Below are positions 1 to 5,133 of a DNA stretch of 5,488 bases, in pieces; position 1 is the first letter of the stretch, and each line of letters starts with the position of its first letter. The translations under genes were made by a program, and so were the position numbers. The notes under the pieces are model-generated. The model was not told the origin of the DNA. It saw nothing but the letters and a program-made list of their open reading frames with translations, and searched no databases. The stretch comes from Candidatus Thorarchaeota archaeon (lineage in GTDB: Archaea > Asgardarchaeota > Thorarchaeia > Thorarchaeales > Thorarchaeaceae): positions 1-5,488 of the forward strand of contig JAEOUL010000348.1 in the NCBI GenBank assembly GCA_016839345.1. Direction: 5' to 3'.

Positions 1-1092
1 AGTCCCCAAAACGAGCATCATTGGCTCGTTAAGTCGGAGGTTCTCTACTTCTTTCTTTGATTCAATTCCCACTACACGCTGCATTAGAGTTGGTTTAATC
101 ATGAGTTTATTGAAAATCTTGGGCATCTTTCCAACTTTACCAACAACATTTCCAACAAGCCGGTCTGCGCGTGTTGATGCAGGATCAAGTGCAGTTCCAA
201 CACCAATAAGACCTCCAGGATAAGCCTCATGGAGTGAGTTTCCACTACCTGACAACAGGCTTACAACATTTGCTTTGATAGGTTTGAACCCTTTTTCACT
301 CTTCGCACCTGGAGATATCTCAATCTCATCACCGATGCTCAGTTTGCCTTGCACAATTGAGCCTCCCACAACACCCCCTTGCATTGCATCAGGCAGTGTC
401 CCCGGTCTGTTTATGTCGAAGGAACGGGCAACGAACATCTTGGGTGGAGCTGCATCATCTCTTTCTGGCGTAGGTATTACCTCTTCAACCATCTGAATGA
501 GTAAGTCTATATTGGCTCCAAAAATTGCAGAAACTGGTACTATTGGTGCATTCTCTGCAGTTGTACCTTTCACGAATTTCTTGATTTGTTGGTAATGCTC
601 CTTTGCTTGCTCCTTTGTTACAAGCTCAATTTTATTCTGAACCACAATGATGTTCTTCACACCAACTATCTCAAGAGCGTGCAGATGTTCAGATGTCTGG
701 GGCATGGGACAGGGCTCATTAGCAGCTATGACCAAAATTGCTCCATCCATTAGACTTGCACCACTGAGACATGTAGCCATAAGCGACTCGTGACCAGGGC
801 TGTCAACGAACGAGATTTCTCTGAGTACTTCCAGTTCTTCTCCACATTTACTACACTTGTCGTCCTTTGCTAAGTGCGATGTAGTATACGCTTCGGGGTC
901 GGGACATTTCTTGCACTTCATCAGAGTTGTTGCTGCGTATCCAAGTCTAATCGAAATTCCTCTTCTTATCTCATCAGAATGGCGATCGGTCCATTCACCT
1001 GTGAGATAGGAAACTAGTGTAGTCTTCCCATGGTCAACATGACCCAGTGCACCAATGCTAATCTCTGACTGTCCCTCGTACTTTCTGGTCAC
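1..1092 (-). CDS. eif2g: Translation initiation factor 2 subunit gamma (aIF2-gamma), C-terminus cut by window edge
   Basis: This is the GTP-binding subunit of aIF2, which carries initiator Met-tRNA to the small ribosomal subunit in the cytoplasm. I translated the minus strand from a GTG at 1092-1090; the codon just before it is a TAG stop, so no earlier in-frame start is possible. The G domain is complete: GHVDHGKT (residues 17-24), switch 1 [15 protein letters not shown] (about 39-53), DSPGHE (97-102), NKIE (153-156) and the SA of G5 (188-189). Between switch 1 and G3 lies the family's zinc knuckle, with CxxC pairs at Cys60/63 and Cys80/83. [12 protein letters not shown] (126-137) is also typical of the family. 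Domain II follows, and the visible part ends inside domain III ([10 protein letters not shown]). About 364 codons are seen, and the family is usually a little over 400, so roughly the last 45 residues are missing. Switch 1 has Ser47 where many homologues have Thr; from memory some archaeal sequences share this. The gene lies downstream of rps6e, a common archaeal arrangement. Confidence 0.97.
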   Translation of the reverse strand, partial: MTRKYEGQSEISIGALGHVDHGKTTLVSYLTGEWTDRHSDEIRRGISIRLGYAATTLMKCKKCPDPEAYTTSHLAKDDKCSKCGEELEVLREISFVDSPGHESLMATCLSGASLMDGAILVIAANEPCPMPQTSEHLHALEIVGVKNIIVVQNKIELVTKEQAKEHYQQIKKFVKGTTAENAPIVPVSAIFGANIDLLIQMVEEVIPTPERDDAAPPKMFVARSFDINRPGTLPDAMQGGVVGGSIVQGKLSIGDEIEISPGAKSEKGFKPIKANVVSLLSGSGNSLHEAYPGGLIGVGTALDPASTRADRLVGNVVGKVGKMPKIFNKLMIKPTLMQRVVGIESKKEVENLRLNEPMMLVLGT

Positions 1093-1099
1093 CTAATCT

Positions 1100-1107
1100 T
1101 CACTTCC
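1100..1107 (-). promoter_or_regulatory. Ribosome binding site of eif2g
   Basis: GGAAGTGA matches the consensus GGAGGTGA at seven of eight bases and ends seven bases before the GTG at 1092. It supports the GTG as the start. It also lies inside the possible short leader ORF described separately, so any translation of that ORF would cover this site. Confidence 0.7.
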
Positions 1108-1155
1108 AGCGTGTTGGGCGTTAGTCACTGTTTTCACGTTGCACATATGAAGTCT

Positions 1156-1173
1156 ATGGTTTGTTCTAACCAT
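1156..1173 (-). repeat. Stem-loop in the rps6e-eif2g gap
   Basis: ATGGTT and AACCAT form a perfect 6-bp inverted repeat around a 6-base loop (AGAACA). In the transcript it would lie about 27 bases after the rps6e stop and about 63 bases before the eif2g start. The left arm contains the ATG of the possible leader ORF. No T-run follows, so it does not look like a terminator. It could be a processing or mRNA-stability element, or chance. Confidence 0.35.
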
Positions 1174-1200
1174 TGACCCATATCTAAGAGAAGATGTTCT

Positions 1201-1584
1201 CTATGCAGCCTTCATTACAAGGTCTTCGAGAGGTGTACTACCTTTCTCCTCGATTCTCATGTTGACCTGTGATACGTCTGGGCTGAGTTCCCTACCGCGA
1301 ACAGTCTTTCGTTTGGCAATCCCCTTTCTCTTGGGTCTAAAGCCAGGAGTACCACGTATCAAAACACGTTTCTTACCACTTCCATGAACATCGGGTCGAA
1401 TTGGAAATCCAGAAGCGTCGCTTCCTCCAGTGATTTTCAACTTGTATCCAGGCAATCCTAAGACATCACCTGCAACAATTTCACCAACTGTCTTTCCCAC
1501 CAGAGCATTTGATTTAGCATCATCTAACTCGTACTGGATGGCTTTCCCTGTTTCAGGATCTGATATCACTAGCTTGTATGGCAA
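1201..1584 (-). CDS. rps6e: Small-subunit ribosomal protein S6e (eS6)
   Basis: This is a structural protein of the 30S subunit in the archaeal/eukaryotic eS6 family. The 127-residue product matches the short archaeal form, which lacks the long C-terminal phosphorylated helix of eukaryotes. Diagnostic stretches are KLVISDPETGKAIQYELDD at the N-terminus, GLPGYKLKITGGSDASGFP (about 43-61), RPDVHG, GTPGFRPKRKG and RKTVRGRELSPDVSQVNMRI (about 92-111). The start is a TTG at 1584-1582. A TAA stop lies directly upstream in frame, and the N-terminus from this TTG begins where the family begins. AGGCGA, eight bases upstream, is a plausible ribosome binding site. The last residues (GSTPLEDLVMKAA) are a short tail past the conserved part. 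It is the first gene of a minus-strand operon with eif2g 108 bases downstream and is transcribed divergently from the M50 protease gene. Confidence 0.97.
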   Translation of the reverse strand: MPYKLVISDPETGKAIQYELDDAKSNALVGKTVGEIVAGDVLGLPGYKLKITGGSDASGFPIRPDVHGSGKKRVLIRGTPGFRPKRKGIAKRKTVRGRELSPDVSQVNMRIEEKGSTPLEDLVMKAA

Positions 1585-1592
1585 TTATCGCT

Positions 1593-1598
1593 TCGCCT
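1593..1598 (-). promoter_or_regulatory. Probable ribosome binding site of rps6e
   Basis: AGGCGA (consensus AGGTGA, one mismatch) lies eight bases before the TTG start at 1584. It helps support a non-ATG start for a ribosomal protein gene. Confidence 0.5.
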
Positions 1599-1615
1599 AC
1601 CTGGAATAGTGGTAA

Positions 1616-1634
1616 TGGGTCCCATAGGACACCA
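1616..1634 (-). promoter_or_regulatory. Hairpin in the presumed rps6e leader RNA
   Basis: Read on the minus strand, TGG-T-GTCC-TATG-GGAC-CCA can fold into seven base pairs with one bulged base and a four-base loop. It lies 32-50 bases upstream of the rps6e TTG. With a promoter at one of the TATA-like sites further upstream it would be transcribed in the 5' leader. Ribosomal protein mRNAs are often autoregulated through leader structures, but I know no such structure for S6e, so a regulatory role is inference. Confidence 0.35.
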
Positions 1635-1703
1635 GCGGTAGCCAAATTGACTCACTTTATGAGGATTGTGGTTGGACCTCGCCACATGCAGTCCTTCATT
1701 CAA

Positions 1704-1731
1704 CTTATACCTCGTACATAAGCATTATATT
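1704..1731. promoter_or_regulatory. TATA-like cluster in the divergent rps6e / M50 intergenic region
   Basis: The 193-base gap between the divergent genes has an AT-rich island. On the plus strand CTTATAC (1704-1710) and ATTATATT (1724-1731) resemble archaeal TATA boxes. The second would place transcription start roughly 25 bases further on, leaving a short leader before the protease ATG at 1778. On the minus strand AATATAATG (1731-1723) and GGTATAAG (1712-1705 region) are candidates for rps6e; CATAAAG (about 1661-1655) is another, closer one. CTTAT (1704-1708) and ATAAG (1718-1722) form a dyad centred near 1713. No clear purine-rich BRE was identified, so the exact promoter choice is uncertain. 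Confidence 0.4.
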
Positions 1732-1777
1732 CGTGTGCACCATCGACGCGACTACAGACCCCTCGGATTGACAATTC

Positions 1778-2944
1778 ATGGATACATTGACTGCATTTGC
1801 ACTCATAGCCGTAATATGGTTAATAGTCTATTTCATTGCACAAACAATTGGTGTTGAGAAACTCCAAGAGAGGGGCATAGATGCTGGTGTGCCATTCTTT
1901 TTCATGTGGCGGACTCAACGTTTGAATGCATTTCTCACAAGAATGGGCAAGAAGTTTCCCAAGATATTCTTCAATATTGGCATCGTCGTGGGTTTTGGAG
2001 GGATGATCTTCGCTTTCTGGATGTTCGGTGATAACCTCCTCAAATTCTTCATCCAGCCAGCTGCTGCTGGAGGTGTTGTGCCAATTATCCCTGGCCTAAC
2101 AATTACGGGGCTTCCATTGATCTACCTGCTAGTTGCCCTAGCTGTTACTCTTCTCACTCATGAATTTGCCCACGGTCTTGCCTCTTCTAAAGATGACATT
2201 ACGATAAAGAGTTCTGGACTGTTGGCCTTCTTGGTTCTGTTTGGAGCCTTTGTAGAACCAGATGAAGAGGAGTTCGAGAAAGAGGCCACTCCTCAGGCAC
2301 GAATGCGAATGCTCGCAGCTGGATCCTTTGCGAACCTTGCTTGGGGTATTGTATTCCTCATTATTCTGCTTAATTTCAATCCACTGGTGTCTATTGCATA
2401 TAACCCACCAAGTGGAGCCTATATTTATGATCTTCAGGCGGGTAGCCCGGCTGCTGAAGCTCTGGAAGTTGGAGACGTCATTATTGGACTCAATGATACA
2501 ATGATTTCAAACTGGACTGCTGTTAGTATATTCATGGTGGATGCTGAAGCAGGTTCTCAGCTGACGATACATACCCTCAATGGGGATGTGACGATAATAC
2601 TGGCTGCAAGTGAGTTAAATGAGTCCAGAGGATATATGGGTGTCTTTGGAGCTGATTACTGGGAACCAAAACCAGGTTGGGATCTTTTCCTCACACCAAT
2701 GGTCGTATTCCATCTGAATCAGGTTGTCTTTTGGTGTTACCTGATTCTACTTTCAGTCGCATTGTTCAACTTGCTTCCAATCCCTCCACTTGACGGAGAC
2801 AAGCTACTATCCAATGGTCTCAGTCTAGTGATTAAAGACGAAAAGAAGATCAAATACATCATGTGGCCTATGCGAATTGCTGCACTCCTAATTGTTGTAC
2901 TCAGCATCGTTTTGAGCCTATGGTTTGGCAAGGGCTTGTTCTAA
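1778..2944 (+). CDS. M50 family (site-2 protease-like) membrane metalloprotease with PDZ domain
   Basis: This is a predicted zinc intramembrane protease of 388 residues. The N-terminus has one hydrophobic segment (about 5-23), and a second follows at about 65-85. The catalytic helix (about 112-135) carries HEFAH (128-132), the HExxH zinc motif with Glu129 as the catalytic base. FGAFVEPDEEEFEK (155-168) and RMRMLAAGSFANLAWGIVFL (175-194) are typical of archaeal M50 proteins. A PDZ-like domain occupies about 213-285 (GAYIYDLQAGSPAAEALEVG, then GDVIIGLND). Next comes a transmembrane segment (about 310-330) leading into NLLPIPPLDGDKLL (331-344), whose Asp339 should be the third zinc ligand. A last hydrophobic helix lies at 363-382. 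Known family members cut transmembrane helices of regulators or clear signal-peptide remnants; the substrate here cannot be told. The ATG at 1778 is the first start after an in-frame TGA at 1769. No strong Shine-Dalgarno sequence is seen, so it may use a short leader. I see no anti-sigma-like partner next to it. Confidence 0.93.
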   Translation: MDTLTAFALIAVIWLIVYFIAQTIGVEKLQERGIDAGVPFFFMWRTQRLNAFLTRMGKKFPKIFFNIGIVVGFGGMIFAFWMFGDNLLKFFIQPAAAGGVVPIIPGLTITGLPLIYLLVALAVTLLTHEFAHGLASSKDDITIKSSGLLAFLVLFGAFVEPDEEEFEKEATPQARMRMLAAGSFANLAWGIVFLIILLNFNPLVSIAYNPPSGAYIYDLQAGSPAAEALEVGDVIIGLNDTMISNWTAVSIFMVDAEAGSQLTIHTLNGDVTIILAASELNESRGYMGVFGADYWEPKPGWDLFLTPMVVFHLNQVVFWCYLILLSVALFNLLPIPPLDGDKLLSNGLSLVIKDEKKIKYIMWPMRIAALLIVVLSIVLSLWFGKGLF

Positions 2945-2964
2945 TGGTCATTTTTGGTTCTTGT

Positions 2965-2988
2965 GGGACCTAAAAAGGGACAAAAAAG
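2965..2988 (+). repeat. Imperfect 12-base tandem repeat, A-rich, possible promoter of the small ORF
   Basis: GGGACCTAAAAA (2965-2976) is followed at once by GGGACAAAAAAG (2977-2988); nine of twelve positions match. It lies 20-43 bases upstream of the ATG at 3008. CCTAAAAAGG in its middle could act as a weak TATA box, which would place transcription start just before the ATG. A T5 run at 2951-2955, just after the protease stop, is the only terminator-like signal in this 63-base gap and is weak. Confidence 0.3.
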
Positions 2989-3007
2989 CATGTTAGTCCG
3001 ATGAAAG

Positions 3008-3430
3008 ATGATGACCCACCAGATTGGTACAAAACAAGAAGTAAGAGAGAGAGCACGTAAAGCACTCGCAGACTACCTAACGATGTTCATACCCGGATCG
3101 TGGAAAGAACCTCTCTCCAAGTTGAAGTTACTACTTCAATCAAACGGAGATGTGGACTGGGAAGCACTAAAGGGCTATGCTCTAATGATATTCGACGAAC
3201 AACGTCTGTCTGAGGACAGAGTCGAATGCCTTGCCCGAGTTGAACGCCTAAGTGAAACATTCAAGGAGATTCATAGCATTCTATCCCCTGCAGAATGGCA
3301 CAAGACGGTTGATGATATAATCCATGCAGCCAATTTCCGAGCTAGCAAGGCTGCTCTTCATGTCAAACGAATCCAGATTGTAGACGAAATCAAAGAGAAA
3401 GAGAAGAAGGATGCGAAAACTAAGACATAA
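3008..3430 (+). CDS. Uncharacterised small helical protein (140 aa)
   Basis: I do not recognise this protein. It is soluble, with no signal peptide or long hydrophobic stretch, and reads as mostly alpha-helical with a highly charged C-terminus (EIKEKEKKDAKTKT, 127-140). There is one cysteine (Cys74). WEALKGYALMIFDEQRLSED (51-70) and ILSPAEWHKTVDDIIHAANF (91-110) are the most structured-looking parts and would be the first place to look for conservation. A real gene is supported by the unbroken frame between two clear genes on the same strand, balanced amino-acid composition and codon use like its neighbours. The start is either of two tandem ATGs (3008 or 3011). No clear Shine-Dalgarno sequence is present, so a leaderless or near-leaderless transcript is possible. 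It lies 63 bases after the protease and 57 before the thiolase gene, so neither neighbour clearly dictates its role. Confidence 0.7.
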   Translation: MMTHQIGTKQEVRERARKALADYLTMFIPGSWKEPLSKLKLLLQSNGDVDWEALKGYALMIFDEQRLSEDRVECLARVERLSETFKEIHSILSPAEWHKTVDDIIHAANFRASKAALHVKRIQIVDEIKEKEKKDAKTKT

Positions 3431-3440
3431 TGTTCATGTG

Positions 3441-3453
3441 AATATCTTTAACT
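3441..3453 (+). promoter_or_regulatory. Possible TATA element for the thiolase operon
   Basis: AATATCTTTAACT lies about 35-47 bases before the ATG at 3488 in a 57-base gap. A start of transcription some 25 bases downstream (near 3470) would leave a short leader containing the GGAG ribosome binding site. The match to an archaeal TATA box is only partial. Confidence 0.3.
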
Positions 3454-3476
3454 GAAATCCAGTAGATTGGCGTCTT

Positions 3477-3480
3477 GGAG
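3477..3480 (+). promoter_or_regulatory. Ribosome binding site deciding the start of the thiolase gene
   Basis: GGAG with a seven-base spacer precedes the ATG at 3488. This favours that ATG over the in-frame TTG at 3467, which has no such site and would add seven non-conserved residues before the zinc finger. Confidence 0.65.
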
Positions 3481-3487
3481 TCCCAAG

Positions 3488-4414
3488 ATGCAATCCGGAT
3501 GTTCAAAATGTGGAAAACCTGCAGTATATCTCCGTCGGTATACTTCAGAAAGACTATGCGGCTCATGCTTAGTCCAGACCACATTAGATAGAGTCCGAAA
3601 AACAATCAATCGCCACAAGATGTTCGAAGAAGAGGATAGAATAGCTGTTGCGATTTCTGGTGGAAAGGATAGTGCAGTCCTTCTCGATATCCTTTACAAA
3701 ATAGAGAGTAATTTTCCCAAATCTGAAATCATTCCTGTGATTATTGATGAGGGCATTCAAGGTTATCGGAATGAGGCATTGGAGGCGGCTCGAGTCCTGA
3801 CCAAAACTCTCAATCTACCTCTTGAGGTTCTCTCTCTCAGAGATCTAATTGGTCACTCCCTAGATGAAATTGTAGAAAAGCGAAATGAGAAGTCACTCGG
3901 TGCGTGCTCTTATTGTGGAGTTTTTCGAAGGCGTGCATTGAATGAGGCTGCGCAACAACTGGAGGTTGACGTGATAGCCACTGGTCATAATCTTGATGAT
4001 GAAGCTCAGACAGTACTAATGAACATCATGCGAGGAGATAGTCGGAGGATTGTACGAACAAATGTTCCTCGTAACAGATCTATCGAGGGTCTTATTCCTA
4101 GAGTCAAACCAATAAGCGAAATCTCGGAGAGAGATATCGTAGCCTACGCACATCATCTTGAATTAGTCTATCACGATGCTCCATGTCCTTATGCCGGAGA
4201 GGCCTACCGTAATGACGTGAGACTATTTCTCAATGAAATGGAACACAGACGACCTGGTACGCTCCTAGCGGTTCTGCGTTCAGCAGAAGCCATGACTGCT
4301 GCATTTTTAGACAGTCCTTCAACTTGGACCCCAGTTACTTGTGAGAGATGCAACATGCCATCCCCCACCAAGTTATGTAAAGCATGTGAGATGCTTGAAG
4401 AGCTAGGGGGATGA
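3488..4414 (+). CDS. ncs6: tRNA 2-thiouridine synthesis protein, Ncs6/CTU1 (NcsA) type, PP-loop ATPase
   Basis: This is predicted to adenylate a tRNA uridine and replace its 2-oxygen with sulfur. The 308-residue protein has the full TtcA/TtuA/Ncs6 layout. An N-terminal zinc finger has Cys5/8 and Cys24/27. The PP-loop is SGGKDS (57-62). CSYCG (Cys140, Cys143) and the later PCPYA (Cys233) supply the three cysteines that hold the Fe-S cluster in this family. A C-terminal zinc finger has CERC (285-288) and CKAC (297-300). ATGHNLDDEAQTVLMNIMRG (164-183) is the conserved core. Several stretches (IDEGIQGYR, CGVFRRRAL, TVLMNIMRGD, LCKACEMLE) resemble, from memory, eukaryotic Ncs6/CTU1 and archaeal NcsA more than thermophile TtuA. 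That points to wobble U34 rather than U54, though this is an inference. The sulfur carrier would be a ubiquitin-like protein encoded elsewhere. The start at ATG 3488 follows a GGAG site. The gene heads a tight three-gene run. Confidence 0.92.
   Translation: MQSGCSKCGKPAVYLRRYTSERLCGSCLVQTTLDRVRKTINRHKMFEEEDRIAVAISGGKDSAVLLDILYKIESNFPKSEIIPVIIDEGIQGYRNEALEAARVLTKTLNLPLEVLSLRDLIGHSLDEIVEKRNEKSLGACSYCGVFRRRALNEAAQQLEVDVIATGHNLDDEAQTVLMNIMRGDSRRIVRTNVPRNRSIEGLIPRVKPISEISERDIVAYAHHLELVYHDAPCPYAGEAYRNDVRLFLNEMEHRRPGTLLAVLRSAEAMTAAFLDSPSTWTPVTCERCNMPSPTKLCKACEMLEELGG
4406..4414 (+). promoter_or_regulatory. Ribosome binding site of the nucleotidyltransferase, inside the end of ncs6
   Basis: GGGGGATGA overlaps the last codons and the TGA stop of the thiolase gene and lies seven bases before the GTG start at 4422. 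This favours the GTG and suggests translational coupling. The ATG contained in it (4411) is out of frame with the downstream gene. Confidence 0.6.
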
Positions 4415-4421
4415 CTTCAGA

Positions 4422-5129
4422 GTGGCCAAGAAACCTGAAGTATTGCATGAACTCAGACATGTCCAATACGATAAATCTCATTGGGACTATCTGAAAACTT
4501 TGAGAAAAAACGCACTCGAAATTGTCCGTTCAATAAAATCAATAGCAGTAGACCCCTATGTGTATGGTTCCGTCGCTAGAGGAGATATCAGCAAGTCTTC
4601 TGACATTGACATCATCATACCTCGCCCGGTGTCAAGCTATAGGCTAGAGCTAGTATTGGGTCCAGCTGTGAAGAGGGAACTAGTTCAGGCAACACCATCT
4701 ATGGTTCTCAAAGGTCATATTCACTTACCTGAGAACACTGTTGTTACGTTTCCCTTGTTCAAAATGAAGTCGAGGGAGGAAGAATTCTATCGTTGGGGTG
4801 GAATTATCGATAGTACAGGTCTGGAGGAAAATACTCGAGTACCAGGTGTTGACAAACGTCTGGTATTTATTGAGCCAACAAGTGATGGACATAGTGAGTA
4901 TGGAGTTATAGGGCACGAGTCTGAAATAGCCAAGAAACTCGATGTCAGCATTGGGATTGCTCAGGAACGTGTGAGAGTCCTATCACGTCGCGATAGAGTG
5001 GGAAGAACAGGTGTCTACCTTACGAGGGCACTCGGTAAGGATGAGAGTTTTGAGGAGGTAACAAAGATGCTCCAGGACAGTGATCCCGCACTTCGACGTA
5101 CAATAGAACGACGCGAGGGCAAGAGGTGA
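4422..5129 (+). CDS. Predicted nucleotidyltransferase (Pol-beta superfamily, COG1665-like) with winged-helix-like C-terminus
   Basis: The 235-residue protein carries YGSVARGDISKSSDIDIII (48-66), the GS...SDxD signature of the Pol-beta nucleotidyltransferase superfamily. Gly49-Ser50 would bind the nucleotide phosphates and Asp61/Asp63 the metals. These enzymes transfer a nucleotide to RNA, protein or a small molecule; the substrate here is unknown. The expected third carboxylate strand is not obvious: the stretch TVVTFPLFKMKSREEEFYRW (106-125) follows instead, and I recall something similar from archaeal COG1665 proteins. The C-terminal part (SEIAKKLDVSIGIAQERVRV, 167-186, then LSRRDRVGRTGVYLTRAL to 204) reads like a helix-turn-helix with a basic wing, hinting at nucleic acid binding. 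The start is GTG 4422, seven bases after the thiolase stop. The stop (5127-5129) is part of the ribosome binding site of the next gene. The family assignment is from memory; the fold is secure and the function is not. Confidence 0.88.
   Translation: MAKKPEVLHELRHVQYDKSHWDYLKTLRKNALEIVRSIKSIAVDPYVYGSVARGDISKSSDIDIIIPRPVSSYRLELVLGPAVKRELVQATPSMVLKGHIHLPENTVVTFPLFKMKSREEEFYRWGGIIDSTGLEENTRVPGVDKRLVFIEPTSDGHSEYGVIGHESEIAKKLDVSIGIAQERVRVLSRRDRVGRTGVYLTRALGKDESFEEVTKMLQDSDPALRRTIERREGKR
5123..5129 (+). promoter_or_regulatory. Ribosome binding site of the radical SAM gene, overlapping the upstream stop
   Basis: GAGGTGA is a full match to the Shine-Dalgarno consensus and ends four bases before the ATG at 5134. 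Its TGA is the stop codon of the nucleotidyltransferase, an arrangement that favours coupled translation. Confidence 0.8.
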
Positions 5130-5133
5130 AGAA

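Larger units (their letters stand above)
1093..1173 (-). other. Possible 26-codon leader ORF in front of eif2g
   Basis: In the 108-base gap between rps6e and eif2g an ATG at 1173-1171 opens 26 codons (MVRTNHRLHMCNVKTVTNAQ, then six more). It ends with a TAG that directly abuts the eif2g GTG (TAGGTG), in the same frame. The peptide does not resemble the usual aIF2-gamma N-terminus, which begins only a few residues before the P-loop, so it is not simply a missed extension. I see no good Shine-Dalgarno sequence before its ATG. It may be chance open frame; a role as a leader peptide or coupling device is inference only. Confidence 0.2.

Noticed and set aside
275..496. 73-codon open frame on the plus strand
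   Set aside because: It lies antisense inside eif2g, whose domains are unmistakable on the minus strand, and its product has no recognisable features.
1585..1777. tRNA or other structured RNA gene in the divergent gap
   Set aside because: No cloverleaf, T-loop GGTTCGAAT-like motif or long paired region; only the short hairpin near 1616-1634.
1666..1857. 63-codon open frame on the plus strand spanning the divergent gap and the protease start
   Set aside because: It overlaps the first 27 codons of the M50 protease in another frame and covers the promoter region; the product is rich in His, Tyr and Cys without a motif.
2262..2504. 80-codon plus-strand open frame inside the protease gene
   Set aside because: It is a shadow of the conserved RMRMLAAG and PDZ region of the M50 gene in another frame.
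2737..2931. 64-codon minus-strand open frame
   Set aside because: It is antisense to the essential NLLPIPPLDG region of the protease.
2945..2960. Terminator after the protease gene
   Set aside because: Only a T5 run with no stem; too weak to call.
3001..3060. Short frame beginning ATG AAA GAT at 3001
   Set aside because: It stops after 19 codons and overlaps the longer 140-residue frame; I took the longer one as the gene.
3467..3487. Upstream TTG start extending the thiolase by seven residues
   Set aside because: The ATG at 3488 has a GGAG site at proper spacing and begins just before the zinc finger, as the family does.
3420..3605. 61-codon minus-strand open frame
   Set aside because: It is antisense to the intergenic region and the N-terminal zinc finger of the thiolase.
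4725..4916. 63-codon minus-strand open frame
   Set aside because: It is antisense within the nucleotidyltransferase, with no ribosome binding site or motif noted.
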